Shown: one piece after another, positions 45,360-54,559 of the stretch
How positions within the stretch are numbered: position 1 is the stretch's first letter
Layout: each line of letters begins with the position of its first letter
Origin: Arenibacter sp041392165
GTDB lineage: Bacteria; Bacteroidota; Bacteroidia; Flavobacteriales; Flavobacteriaceae
Direction: 5' to 3'
Assembly (NCBI GenBank): GCA_041392165.1
Contig: JAWKMN010000003.1
Coordinates: 310,001 to 374,000 of the forward strand
Length of the DNA: 64,000 nucleotides
Notes under the pieces: generated by a model
The model's database searches: none
Told to the model about the DNA's origin: nothing
What the model saw: the letters and a program-made list of their open reading frames with translations, nothing else
Made by a program: the position numbers and the translations under genes

Positions 45360-46376
45360 ATGTCCAGAAAGATTATAAAAACGGGTATTCTTTCATACGG
45401 AATGTCAGGTACTTTGTTTCATGCCCCATTTTTAAACGAACACCCCGGTTTCCGGTTGACCGCTGTTGTAGAGCGGAGTAAAAAAATAGCGGGCAAACGT
45501 TATCCCAATATAAAAAGTTACAACACCGTTGATCAGCTCATAGCCGATAAGGATATAGATCTAATAGTGGTGAATACGCCCAATTATACGCATTTCGAAT
45601 TTGCGTTAAAATCGCTCCGGGCGGGGAAGCATGTTTTGGTGGAGAAGCCTTTTTGTGTTGAAAGCGCTGAGGCCAAGGAGCTTTTCGCTGAGGCAAAAAA
45701 GTTGAATCGTTGTATTCTGCCTTATCAAAATAGAAGGTACGACAGTGATTTTTTGGCGGTAAAACAGGTGTTGGAGTCCGGTAAGTTGGGGGCCATCGTG
45801 GAGGTCCATATGCGTTATGATAGGTATCGCCATCATATTGGTCCCAAAATAGCCAAGGAAACTCCAGTACCGGGAAGTGGTCTTATGTATGATCTGGCCC
45901 CACATTTATTGGATGCGGCCATAGCACTATTTGGATACCCCCTGCAATGGAGCAAGTACACCGGACAATTTAGGCCCAATACCCAGGTAGATGATTATGC
46001 GCATATACATTTGGTGTATCCGAAGGGAGTACAGGTATTCGTAACTATGAGTATGTTGGTGGTACAACCGCAAGCCGCTTTTGTCCTTAATGGAACCAAG
46101 GGGACCTTTGTAAAACAAAGAACGGACATTCAGGAGCAGCAATTATTGGAGGGAATGTGTCCCGGAGACCCTTTGTTTGGAAAAGAGGACACCGATAAAT
46201 ATGGGGTACTCACTACCATTGATGGGAATGGGGAAAGGCATCAAGAAAAAATAAAATCGCTAAGATCGTCCTATATTAATTTGTTTGAAGATGTTTATAG
46301 GTCCATTGCAGAAGAAATCCCATATCCCGTAACGGAAAAGGATATTGTTCGGCAGCTTGAGATTTTGGAAGGGTAA
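45360..46376 (+). CDS. Gfo/Idh/MocA family oxidoreductase (cytosolic)
   Basis: A 338-residue NAD(P)-dependent oxidoreductase. The Rossmann start is KTGILSYGMSGTLFHAPFL, EKPFCVESAEA is the conserved EKP substrate/cofactor loop, and the C-terminal alpha/beta domain has GSGLMYDLAPHLLDAA (the catalytic region with D..H). No signal peptide, unlike the related protein in the sugar locus. It belongs to the YdgJ-like branch by overall look; substrate unknown. Confidence 0.9.
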   Translation: MSRKIIKTGILSYGMSGTLFHAPFLNEHPGFRLTAVVERSKKIAGKRYPNIKSYNTVDQLIADKDIDLIVVNTPNYTHFEFALKSLRAGKHVLVEKPFCVESAEAKELFAEAKKLNRCILPYQNRRYDSDFLAVKQVLESGKLGAIVEVHMRYDRYRHHIGPKIAKETPVPGSGLMYDLAPHLLDAAIALFGYPLQWSKYTGQFRPNTQVDDYAHIHLVYPKGVQVFVTMSMLVVQPQAAFVLNGTKGTFVKQRTDIQEQQLLEGMCPGDPLFGKEDTDKYGVLTTIDGNGERHQEKIKSLRSSYINLFEDVYRSIAEEIPYPVTEKDIVRQLEILEG

Positions 46377-46576
46377 GGTAGGGCAGAAAGTTTATCGGTA
46401 TGTTATCTTGATGTGAATCTTCCTATTTCTGTTAAGACCTAAGGGCCCGTCCTTTGTTTTATGGGTGTTTAAAGAATTCCCTACTTAATTTAATCGTATA
46501 TTTAGTAAGAATAACGAAGTGTGCTGTTTTAATTTAGGTAACTAAGTCATTAAAAAGCCCCAAAAAAAAGCTGGGA

Positions 46577-47338
46577 ATGTCCAAATTACCGGAAGACCAT
46601 AAATTCTTGGACCTTTCAGATTATGGGAGGCCATTAGCAAAGGTTATTGCGAACGGATTAAAGGAAACTGCCGTTACGCCTGTTCAAGTTACTATTGGAT
46701 TTCTTTGTTCAGGAATAATTGCGGTGGCTTGTATGTACTATGGCCATAATTGGTATGCAGCCTTCTTTTTTATTTTAAAATCTATCCTGGATGCTGCCGA
46801 TGGGGAGTTGGCGCGGATCAAGGATACCCCCTCCTATACTGGGAGATATTTTGATTCCCTTTCTGATTTTGTATTGAATGTCCTGATATTTTTAGTGTTG
46901 TGGCGTATAACCCATGTGGATTTTGGTTATGCCCTATTGGCATTCCTGGGGTTGCAACTTCAAGGTACCTTGTATAATTATTACTATGTTATCTTGAGAA
47001 ATAAGTTTCATGGCGATGTTACAAGTCGGGTTTTTGAATCCGGGACCCCGGTTGCAATGGTAGGGGAGCAGCAGCGAAATGTGAACGTGCTTTTTTGGTG
47101 GTATAGAATACTTTACGGTGGTTTTGATCAAATAATTTATAAGTTGGACAGGGAGGCTGCCAAGGGCAGACATCTGCCCAATTGGCTTATGACGGCCGTA
47201 TCTACCTTTGGCCTTGGTTTTCAGTTGCTAATGATAAGTACGATGCTGCTTTTGGGATGGGCAGAATACATAATTCCTTTTTTTATAATATACTCATTAT
47301 TCATTTTTTTGTTCATTGCTATCAGAAGGTCATTGTAG
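46577..47338 (+). CDS. CDP-alcohol phosphatidyltransferase family protein
   Basis: A 253-residue membrane enzyme with the full signature D-x2-D-G-x2-A-R-x8-G-x3-D-x3-D (DAADGELARIKD then GRYFDSLSD). About six membrane spans. The family transfers a phosphoalcohol from a CDP-alcohol to another alcohol in phospholipid or inositol-lipid synthesis. The acceptor cannot be read from sequence. No partner gene is adjacent. Confidence 0.88.
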   Translation: MSKLPEDHKFLDLSDYGRPLAKVIANGLKETAVTPVQVTIGFLCSGIIAVACMYYGHNWYAAFFFILKSILDAADGELARIKDTPSYTGRYFDSLSDFVLNVLIFLVLWRITHVDFGYALLAFLGLQLQGTLYNYYYVILRNKFHGDVTSRVFESGTPVAMVGEQQRNVNVLFWWYRILYGGFDQIIYKLDREAAKGRHLPNWLMTAVSTFGLGFQLLMISTMLLLGWAEYIIPFFIIYSLFIFLFIAIRRSL

Positions 47339-47422
47339 GGCGATCTACAGTCTATGATTACTGGCAATGATCTCAAAAACTGTTTTAGGAAATTCCAGCT
47401 AGGGAACTCGTTTTTTGAAAAG

Positions 47423-47526
47423 TGTGTCCTTACACATTTCTTTGATAATGATCTGAAATAGCATCATTTGCTTATATAATTTGCCGTATATGTTACAATT
47501 ATTTTTATATTCGTGTGCCCACACAC
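47423..47526 (+). promoter_or_regulatory. Operator-like pair and -7 box before the LacI-type gene
   Basis: Two similar inverted repeats, AGTGTGTCCTTACACATTT (stem at 47423-47436) and CGTGTGCCCACACACTTTT (at 47513-47526), lie 90 bases apart. The second overlaps the end of a near-consensus -7 box, TATATTCG (47506-47513), with a TTG at 47481-47483. The layout suits looping autoregulation by the LacI-type protein encoded just downstream. Binding is inferred. Confidence 0.45.
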
Positions 47527-47572
47527 TTTTTTAGTTTCTTAAAATACATACAATTAGGCAAGTTTATTTTAG

Positions 47573-48640
47573 ATGGCAAAAAATAAAAAGACCACCATTC
47601 AAGATTTGGCAAACTATGCCAATGTTTCCATAGGAACCATTGACAGGGTTTTGCACAATAGGGGGAAGGTGTCCCATGCCAAAAGGAAAAAGGTGGAGGA
47701 GGCCATAGACAAACTGGATTTTAACCCCAATCTCTTGGCAAGGACATTGGCTTTGGGAAGAGAGTTTATGGTGTGCAGTCTGTTTCCGGAAGCGACTACT
47801 TCTGAAAGTTATTGGTCCTTGCCAAAAATAGGGGTAGATCAGGGAGTGGAAGGGTATAGGGATTTTGGTATGGAGCTAAATGCTTATGAGTATAGCTTGA
47901 TTGACGAATCCAGTTTTGTTAAAAATGCCGATGCCATACTTGGCAAGAATCCAAGTGGCGTAATTTTGGCGCCGCTGTTTGAAAAGGAAAGTTTGGAATT
48001 CGTGTCGAAATTGGAAGAAAGGAATATTCCTTATGTCTTTATAGATGCCAACATCGAGAACAAAAAAAACCTTAGTTATATTGGGCCAGATCTAAAGGGT
48101 AGCGGATTCATTGCCGGGAAATTGTTGAATTCGGTTTTGGGGCCTTCAGACGACATCCTGATAGTGAACATGGTGAAGGGGTTTGAGAATAGTGCGCATA
48201 CGGCCGTTGTGGAAAATGGTTTTAGGGAATATTTCAGGCTAAATGAACCTCGGGCAAAGAGAAATATAAATTCCATTACAATACCCTCCACCACGGAGAT
48301 CGAGGTAAACAGGCAACTGACTACCTATTATATCAAGAACCCGGGAATCAAAGGTGTTTTTGTTTCCAACTCCGGGGCCCACATAATCTCCAGGTACCAC
48401 GCTTTGCACGACTTGGAACTTAAGGTGGTCGGATTTGATCTTGTTCCAGGGAATGTGGTCGAGCTGAAAAATGGAAATATCGATTATATTATTTCTCAAA
48501 GACCTGTTTTTCAAGGGTTAACCGCTGTAAAGGTGCTGTTCGATTTTTTTGTCTACAAGAAGTTGCCCCACTCCATTCAGTATGTGCCTCTGGATATCAT
48601 TATCAAGGAGAACGTAGATTATTATATCAACTTTCAATAG
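47573..48640 (+). CDS. LacI-type transcriptional regulator
   Basis: A 355-residue regulator. The N-terminal LacI helix-turn-helix (TTIQDLANYANVSIGTIDRV) and hinge span residues 5-60. The rest is a periplasmic-binding-protein fold of the type with LIVNMVKGFENSAH and FVSNSGAH, probably binding a sugar-like effector. It heads the amino-sugar locus in the same direction and is its likely regulator; an operator-like pair lies upstream. Confidence 0.9.
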   Translation: MAKNKKTTIQDLANYANVSIGTIDRVLHNRGKVSHAKRKKVEEAIDKLDFNPNLLARTLALGREFMVCSLFPEATTSESYWSLPKIGVDQGVEGYRDFGMELNAYEYSLIDESSFVKNADAILGKNPSGVILAPLFEKESLEFVSKLEERNIPYVFIDANIENKKNLSYIGPDLKGSGFIAGKLLNSVLGPSDDILIVNMVKGFENSAHTAVVENGFREYFRLNEPRAKRNINSITIPSTTEIEVNRQLTTYYIKNPGIKGVFVSNSGAHIISRYHALHDLELKVVGFDLVPGNVVELKNGNIDYIISQRPVFQGLTAVKVLFDFFVYKKLPHSIQYVPLDIIIKENVDYYINFQ

Positions 48641-48704
48641 GGTTTTGTGCAATGGCTAAAACTAGGTAAATGTGTAGACCTTTATAAAACTAAAAATAAG
48701 TGTT

Positions 48705-49778
48705 ATGGTAGTAAGATTGCTTGGCTTTTTAATGGTATTGGCTTTTTTGGGTTCTTGTGGAGAGAGCAAGTCCAAAAATAGTAATGTAAATTCCTTACAA
48801 TTGGATGGAGAATCTGCCATTAGGGTAGAAAATAGGGTGGCGGAACAAAAAGTGGATGTCTACTTCGGGGATGAATTATTTACTTCCTACATCTACCCCG
48901 ATAATATTATGAAGCCCTGTTTATGGCCCATAACGACTTCAGAGGGTACAGAGATTACGCGTAAATATCCATTAAAGACGGTGGCCGGGGAGCGTGCGGA
49001 TCATCCCCATCATATAGGGATGTGGATGAATTATGGAGATGTTAACGGTATTGATTACTGGGGGCATTCCGAGGCTACCCCTGAAGATCGTAAGCCGTTT
49101 AGCGGTGTTATCAGGCATCAGGAGGTTGTCCAGGCCAATGCCGATGATACCCAAGGTACGATAAAGGTACGGACCAAATGGGAAGCCCAGGGACGTACCC
49201 AAATAGAGGAAGAAATTGAACTTCATTTTATGGATAAGGGGAAGGTAAGGATAATAGACTGGATAAGTACCTTAACCGCCCAAGAGGATATTTTGTTCAA
49301 GGATACCAAAGAAGGGATGTTTGCCATAAGGGTAAGTCGTGAACTGGAATTGCCTTCAGATGATCCTTTGACATTAACCGATGCACACGGAAATCCTGAG
49401 ACCATCAAAGTCATAGATAACGATGTGGTTTCCGGGGATTATTTAAGCAGTGAAGGTGTTAAAGGGGAAGATGTTTGGGGAACCCGGGCCAGATGGATGA
49501 AACTCTTTGGAGAGTATAAGGAAGGGAAAGTTGCCGTGGTAATCCTGGACCATAAAAAGAATCCCGGGTATCCGGCCTATTGGCATGCAAGGGGCTATGG
49601 ACTTTTTGCCGTAAATCCGTTGGGTCAAAATGTGTTTTCGGAAGGAAAGGAAACTATGGATTTAAGTTTGAAAAAAGGGGATTCCGTGCGTTTTGCCTTT
49701 CGTACCCTAGTGTGTTCGGGAGAAATCTCCGATGAAGAGATCAATGCCCTTGAACTAGAGTTTTCGGGCCTTTATTAG
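48705..49778 (+). CDS. DUF6807 (PmoA-like) family lipoprotein
   Basis: A 357-residue predicted lipoprotein (lipobox FLGSC, C18). The DUF6807 hallmarks are ERADHPHHIGMWMNYGDVNG and YWGHSE, a histidine-rich site, and near the end YPAYWHARGYGLFAVNPLGQ. The family is often named PmoA by annotation pipelines but is not methane monooxygenase. It is frequent beside Gfo/Idh/MocA and DUF1080 genes in Bacteroidota and Planctomycetota. I infer a role in processing an oxidised sugar or glycoside at the cell envelope. Confidence 0.85.
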   Translation: MVVRLLGFLMVLAFLGSCGESKSKNSNVNSLQLDGESAIRVENRVAEQKVDVYFGDELFTSYIYPDNIMKPCLWPITTSEGTEITRKYPLKTVAGERADHPHHIGMWMNYGDVNGIDYWGHSEATPEDRKPFSGVIRHQEVVQANADDTQGTIKVRTKWEAQGRTQIEEEIELHFMDKGKVRIIDWISTLTAQEDILFKDTKEGMFAIRVSRELELPSDDPLTLTDAHGNPETIKVIDNDVVSGDYLSSEGVKGEDVWGTRARWMKLFGEYKEGKVAVVILDHKKNPGYPAYWHARGYGLFAVNPLGQNVFSEGKETMDLSLKKGDSVRFAFRTLVCSGEISDEEINALELEFSGLY

Positions 49779-49835
49779 CCTCCTATAGTGATATACAAAA
49801 TAATTATAGGTTGTAAACTATCAAACCGGGATAGC

Positions 49836-50124
49836 ATGGAATCAAGTTCACGGAGAAGTTTTAATAAAAAAACGGCAGCTGGTTCGGTCTTTATGGCAAC
49901 GGCCGGAATCCTTCTCCAATTTAGTGCCAAAAGTTATGCCCGCATTATAGGTGTCGATGATCGTATCAATGTTTCTATAATGTGGGACAATAGTTGGGGA
50001 ATATTGCCCAGCGTATAGGGAGGTCTTTGCACATAGATTCCAATAATGGTATATTTTGCAGGATAGCGATGCCCGGAAATTATGGAGTCGTACTTATAAA
50101 AACGGCTGGGAAATGAAATTATAA
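49836..50124 (+). pseudogene. Gutted Gfo/Idh/MocA oxidoreductase (N- and C-terminal remnants)
   Basis: The 5' part encodes a twin-arginine signal and family opening (SRRSFNKKTAAGSVFMATAG ... IIGVDDRINVSI) and stops at TAG about 50018. The last about 70 bases encode, in another frame, DSDARKLWSRTYKNGWEMKL, the typical C-terminus of exported Gfo/Idh/MocA proteins. About 1 kb of the middle is missing. The intact family member begins 10 bases later. This looks like a deletion inside one of two tandem oxidoreductase genes. Confidence 0.8.
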
Positions 50125-50134
50125 TAAGAATTAT

Positions 50135-51142
50135 ATGGCGAACAGAAGATCATTTATAGAAAAAATCGGAAAAGGGGCAGCATTTTCAACCTTGGCCCTG
50201 TCCTTGCCTTCACCTTTGTTTTCCCAAGTAAAACTTGGAAAAGCACCGGGGGTAAAAAATAAGATTATAGGTATTATTGGTGCCGAAAATTCACATACCG
50301 TAGGTTTTGGGAAAATGTTCAATTTGGATAAAAAATTTCCAGGTTGGGAGGTTAAATATGTATGGGGAGAAAAAGAGGAGTTTGCCCAACTTGCCAAGAC
50401 CAAGGGCAGCATTCCCGTTATTGTTCAGGACCCATTGGAAATGATGGGAAAGATAGATGCGTTGATAGTTGATCATAGGCATGGCGATCTACACTTGGAT
50501 GCGGCCTTCCCCTTTGTAAAAAAAGGGATTCCTACTTTTATAGACAAACCATTTTGTTATAGTAGTCAGGCCGCAAAAACATTTCTGGAAATGGCAAGGG
50601 CCGTTGGTACTCCGGTAACATCCTATAGTTCCATAGCCCATAGCCATGCTACGGACGATATGCGCAGCCAGTTGGCAGGAATGAAGGAGGTAAATCAAAT
50701 AACCTGTTACGGCAAGGCAGATATCAATTCCATTTATGGAGGCTTTTTCTTTTATGGGGTACATATGGTAGAACCGCTTATATATCTTTTTGACGAAAAA
50801 ATCGTTTCCGCTAGGTTCAATAAAAACGAAAAGGAAAATTTGAACAGTAGCGCCAGTTTAATATTTGATAATGGAAGAATGGCCACTTTGGTAATTACGA
50901 CCAAAAAGTATGGCTGGCAAAATTTTGTGGAGACCGATGATGGAGTGGTGGAATTGAAGTCGCGAATAAAGCCCGTTGATCCCGATAAGAATTATGTAGA
51001 TATGGTAAACATGTTCAGCACCGGAAAGGAACCGCGTAGCCATGAGAGCATTATTCATGGGATTGCCGTATTGGAAGCCATTCAAAAGTCCATAATCTCA
51101 GGTAATTGGGAATCTGTTAAATGGTATAAGGATGGGGAGTAA
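50135..51142 (+). CDS. Gfo/Idh/MocA oxidoreductase, Tat-exported
   Basis: A 335-residue protein with a twin-arginine signal (NRRSFIEKIGKG followed by a hydrophobic stretch). The cofactor fold begins IIGIIGAENSHTVGF and the substrate loop reads IDKPFCYSSQAA, a variant of EKP. The signal implies folding with bound NAD(P) before export, as in glucose-fructose oxidoreductase. Members near DUF1080 genes oxidise glycosides at C3. The downstream DUF1080 gene overlaps its end by 11 bases, so they are coupled. Confidence 0.87.
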   Translation: MANRRSFIEKIGKGAAFSTLALSLPSPLFSQVKLGKAPGVKNKIIGIIGAENSHTVGFGKMFNLDKKFPGWEVKYVWGEKEEFAQLAKTKGSIPVIVQDPLEMMGKIDALIVDHRHGDLHLDAAFPFVKKGIPTFIDKPFCYSSQAAKTFLEMARAVGTPVTSYSSIAHSHATDDMRSQLAGMKEVNQITCYGKADINSIYGGFFFYGVHMVEPLIYLFDEKIVSARFNKNEKENLNSSASLIFDNGRMATLVITTKKYGWQNFVETDDGVVELKSRIKPVDPDKNYVDMVNMFSTGKEPRSHESIIHGIAVLEAIQKSIISGNWESVKWYKDGE

Positions 51143-51959
51143 AAAAAAGGATAGCCTTGGCAGTTTTAGGGCCATTGCCTTAATAATGGGATTGTTATGT
51201 ATTGGTTGTGGAAACAAAGGGGAAAATAAGCAGGAACCATTGAAGGCTGCGGAGCAATCGCACAATAACTTAACTGTTTTGGAGCAAGAACAGGGTTGGG
51301 AACTGCTTTTTGATGGAGTGTCGTTTAAAGGTTGGCGAGGTCTGGGCAGAAATGATGTACAGACCGAGCTTTGGAAAATTGAGGATGGCACTATACGAAA
51401 ATTGAATAGTGGGGAGGTACCTTCCCTTCCTGATGGTCAACCCGTGGAAGGGGGCGATCTAATGACCGTTGATACCTATGATAATTATGAATTGTATTTT
51501 GAGTGGAAAATACTAAAAGCGGGCAACACAGGCTTAAAGTACAATGTGTCCGAAGAAATGTCGCAACAGTATGGATCCAAATACTCGGCCCTGGGATTTG
51601 AATACCAGTTGTTGGATGATAACGATACGTTATATGTGGGAAAATTAAAACCTTCCCAATATACAGCCGGTCTTTATGATATGATTGCTGCAGAAAATGC
51701 AGATGTCAGGCCGGCCGGAATGTTCAATTCCAGTCGGATTGTTGTTAACGGCAAGAGGGTGGAACATTGGCTTAACGGAAAAAAGGTGGTGGCTTATGAA
51801 TTTGGTTCCCCACATCTGGATTCCCTTTTTCAAAAAAGCAAGTTTGTGGACTATCCGGGCTTTTTGGAAAAGAGAAAAGGACATATCGTCCTTCAAAACC
51901 ATAAGGACGATGCCTGGTTTCGTAACATAAAGATTCGAAAAATTGAATCCGGAAGTTAG
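51132..51959 (+). CDS. DUF1080 (3-keto-disaccharide hydrolase-like) lipoprotein
   Basis: A 275-residue predicted lipoprotein (C26 in LLCIGCGNKG). The DUF1080 jelly-roll is marked by WELLFDGVSFKGWRGLG, GDLMTVDTYDNYELYFEWKI, NTGLKYNV, GFEYQLLDD and NGKRVEHWLNGKKV. Proteins of this family cleave glycosides after C3 oxidation by a Gfo/Idh/MocA enzyme, in an elimination or hydrolysis mechanism. The 11-base overlap with the oxidoreductase gene fits that two-step scheme. Confidence 0.9.
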   Translation: MGSKKKDSLGSFRAIALIMGLLCIGCGNKGENKQEPLKAAEQSHNNLTVLEQEQGWELLFDGVSFKGWRGLGRNDVQTELWKIEDGTIRKLNSGEVPSLPDGQPVEGGDLMTVDTYDNYELYFEWKILKAGNTGLKYNVSEEMSQQYGSKYSALGFEYQLLDDNDTLYVGKLKPSQYTAGLYDMIAAENADVRPAGMFNSSRIVVNGKRVEHWLNGKKVVAYEFGSPHLDSLFQKSKFVDYPGFLEKRKGHIVLQNHKDDAWFRNIKIRKIESGS

Positions 51960-52010
51960 TTTTAGATGACATTGACTGAGGTCTGATAATTATAAAATCA
52001 ACAAATTGTT

Positions 52011-53228
52011 GTGATATTTAAGTATATATCAGTTGTAGCACTATTCTTTTTTTATAGTATGGGAATATCACAGGCTATTGGTACAAATGTTTTGGAGGGC
52101 ATTTTGTATTCCGATGGGGGGCGGATCTCCATATCGACTACGGGCGGAAAAATTTCAGGAATCAAACGTTTGGCCAAAGGGGATAAAAGTTTCAATACAT
52201 ATGTAGCGCCAGGCCTGATAGATGTCCAGATCAACGGTTATATGGGAGTGGATTTTTCGGGCCCCGATCTTACGGTGGAAGGGATAAGGAAAGCAACAAA
52301 GACTTTGTGGAAGGCTGGGGTAACAACTTATTTCCCGACCATTATTACCGGCGATTTCAATAGGATGAAAAGGAATTTTGCAATTCTTGCCGAGGCACAA
52401 AAAGATCCGGAAATAGGGGGCTCAATTCCAGGATTCCATTTGGAGGGCCCTTATATATCACCTCTTCCCGGCTTTAGGGGCGCACATTTGGGGAAGTACA
52501 TAAAAAATCCGGACTGGGAGGAATTTCAGGAATTACAAAGGGCGGCGAACATTGGTATAAAATTGATTACCGTAGCCCCGGAATTGGACGGGGCCATACC
52601 CTTTATCCGCAATTGTGTGGCCCATGGTATTACAGTGGCACTCGGACATCACAATGGCAGTGCAGAAGACATAGAACGTGCCATAGATGCCGGGGCAAAA
52701 ATGGCCACCCACCTGGGCAATGGCTGTGCCAACGAGATCAATAGGCACCATAACCCTATCTGGCCCCAATTGGCCGATGATCGCATTACCCCCAGTCTAA
52801 TAGCGGACGGATTTCATCTGACCAAGGAAGAGGTGCGGAGTTTTTATAAGGTAAAAGGCCCCGATAAAACCATTTTGGTCTCTGATGCCTTGGATCTGGC
52901 GGGCCTGCCACCGGGAGAGTATATTCGTGGGGAACGCAAATTATTATTGACCCCTAATGTGGTGAAATTACCAAAGGAAAATGTTCTGGCCGGGGCAGCT
53001 TCACCAATAAGTACCTGTGTAGGGGTCATTATGGATTATACACAATGTACCTTGGGCGATGCCATACAAATGGCAAGCACCAATCCTGCCAAGATGTTTT
53101 CTTTAAATGGATTGGGTGAAATAGGGCAGGGCAAGCGGGCAGATATTATTCTCTTTAAGATGGAGGATAATCAGATGGTAATTCTAAAGACATTTTTGTC
53201 CGGACGTTTGGTATATTCAAAAGATTAG
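52011..53228 (+). CDS. nagA: N-acetylglucosamine-6-phosphate deacetylase-like amidohydrolase with signal peptide
   Basis: A 405-residue NagA-family protein with intact metal and catalytic residues: E in FHLEGPYISP, H in ALGHHNGS, H in MATHLGNG, H in IADGFHL and D in ILVSDALDLAGLP. The start is GTG. Unusually, residues 1-22 (MIFKYISVVALFFFYSMGIS) read as a signal peptide, so the enzyme should act outside the cytoplasm, where GlcNAc-6-phosphate is not expected. No sugar kinase or PTS gene is in the locus. I infer a non-phosphorylated or oxidised N-acetyl sugar as substrate. Confidence 0.85.
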   Translation: MIFKYISVVALFFFYSMGISQAIGTNVLEGILYSDGGRISISTTGGKISGIKRLAKGDKSFNTYVAPGLIDVQINGYMGVDFSGPDLTVEGIRKATKTLWKAGVTTYFPTIITGDFNRMKRNFAILAEAQKDPEIGGSIPGFHLEGPYISPLPGFRGAHLGKYIKNPDWEEFQELQRAANIGIKLITVAPELDGAIPFIRNCVAHGITVALGHHNGSAEDIERAIDAGAKMATHLGNGCANEINRHHNPIWPQLADDRITPSLIADGFHLTKEEVRSFYKVKGPDKTILVSDALDLAGLPPGEYIRGERKLLLTPNVVKLPKENVLAGAASPISTCVGVIMDYTQCTLGDAIQMASTNPAKMFSLNGLGEIGQGKRADIILFKMEDNQMVILKTFLSGRLVYSKD

Positions 53229-53308
53229 TTTCTTGTGAATTTCCACAGTGTATAATGTTAGGGTACTTGGTTGAAAATTAAATAGGTTCATTATATAAAT
53301 AGTAGGCT

Positions 53309-54550
53309 ATGGACAATAGATCTATACTTAAAAAAATCTTATTGGGACTAAGTGCCGTAGGTCCCGGCTTGTTCCTTATTGGTTACAATATAGGAACGGG
53401 AAGCGTTACTACTATGGCCAAGACAGGAGCGGAGTTTGGAATGGGCCTTTTTTGGGCAGTAGTCCTTTCCTGTATTTTTACCTATGTTCTAATGGTCGCC
53501 TATGGCAAGGTAACTCTGGTGACGGGTAGGACGGCACTGTTTAATTTTAAACAGGAGTTTCAATGGGGTTGGATACTTTCACTCTATATTATTTTGGTAT
53601 TGATTATTGGGGAATTATTGGCCCTTATGGGCGTAATGGGTATCGTTGCCGATCTGGTGCAGGAAGGGGTGCGTTTGGCGTTTGGCGGGGCTGTAATCCA
53701 AAGAGGATGGATCATCCTGTTTTTTGTTGCCGTACTCACCTTTTTTTTATGGTTCGGACGTTATAAGGCTTTTGAAAAAGTGTTGACCGTACTGGTCATT
53801 TTGATGGGACTTTCCTTTATGGTCGTCTTTATCATGGTACGTCCGGATATGACGGATATCCTATCGGGCATGGTTCCCAGTATTCCAGATACCCCCGGGG
53901 CATTGGGGCTCATTGCCGCCATTACCGGTACCACCTGTTCTGCGGCTGTTTTTGTGATGAGAAGTACCGTAGTGGAAGAAAAGGGGTGGGGTATAAACGA
54001 TTTGAAAAAGGAAAAGACGGATGCCTTTGTGTCCGCTTTTATGATGCTTTTCTTGAGCGGTATCATCATGGCAGTTGCTGCAGGAACCCTTCATATTTCA
54101 GGAATGAAACTGGACGATACCGTAGAAATGATATCCCTGTTTGAACCGCTGGGAGGTAAATTGGCAGCTTTTGTATTGATTATAGGGATTACAGGGGCCG
54201 GACTTTCCACTATCTTTCCCATTGTGCTCATAGCTCCCTGGTTGTTGGCAGACTTTAGGGGAACTCCCAGAAATATTCATTCCAAATCTTCCAGGGTGTT
54301 AATACTCGGGGCCATGGTATTTGCTTTTGGAACCGTCTTTTTAGAGGAAAGGCCACCGGCGCTAATGGTTTTCTCCCAGGCCTTTCAAGCCTGTATCCTT
54401 CCAGCAGTGGCAATTCCCATGTTTGTATTGATCAATAGAAAGAAATTAATGGGAAGTAACAAGGCGGGTATTAAACTCAATCTTGGGTTAATAGCGGTTA
54501 TCCTATTTGCACTGCTCACCACTTGGTTCGCTATATCTGAATTTATGTAA
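53309..54550 (+). CDS. Nramp-fold transporter lacking the metal-site motifs
   Basis: A 413-residue protein with about 11 membrane spans and an Nramp-like opening (GPGLFLIGYNIGTGSVTTMA). The DPGN metal motif of span 1 is replaced, without gaps, by GTGS (29-32), and the MPH motif of span 6 by GTT in AITGTTCSAA (204-213). Both groups that hold Mn/Fe in true Nramps are therefore absent. It sits between nagA-like and nagB-like genes, so I infer transport of an amino-sugar product rather than a divalent metal. Confidence 0.88.
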   Translation: MDNRSILKKILLGLSAVGPGLFLIGYNIGTGSVTTMAKTGAEFGMGLFWAVVLSCIFTYVLMVAYGKVTLVTGRTALFNFKQEFQWGWILSLYIILVLIIGELLALMGVMGIVADLVQEGVRLAFGGAVIQRGWIILFFVAVLTFFLWFGRYKAFEKVLTVLVILMGLSFMVVFIMVRPDMTDILSGMVPSIPDTPGALGLIAAITGTTCSAAVFVMRSTVVEEKGWGINDLKKEKTDAFVSAFMMLFLSGIIMAVAAGTLHISGMKLDDTVEMISLFEPLGGKLAAFVLIIGITGAGLSTIFPIVLIAPWLLADFRGTPRNIHSKSSRVLILGAMVFAFGTVFLEERPPALMVFSQAFQACILPAVAIPMFVLINRKKLMGSNKAGIKLNLGLIAVILFALLTTWFAISEFM

Positions 54551-54559
54551 AATTATACC

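Noticed and set aside
48705..49778. Methane monooxygenase subunit (PmoA)
   Set aside because: The PmoA name for DUF6807 is a legacy label; this is a lipoprotein without the membrane spans of real PmoA.
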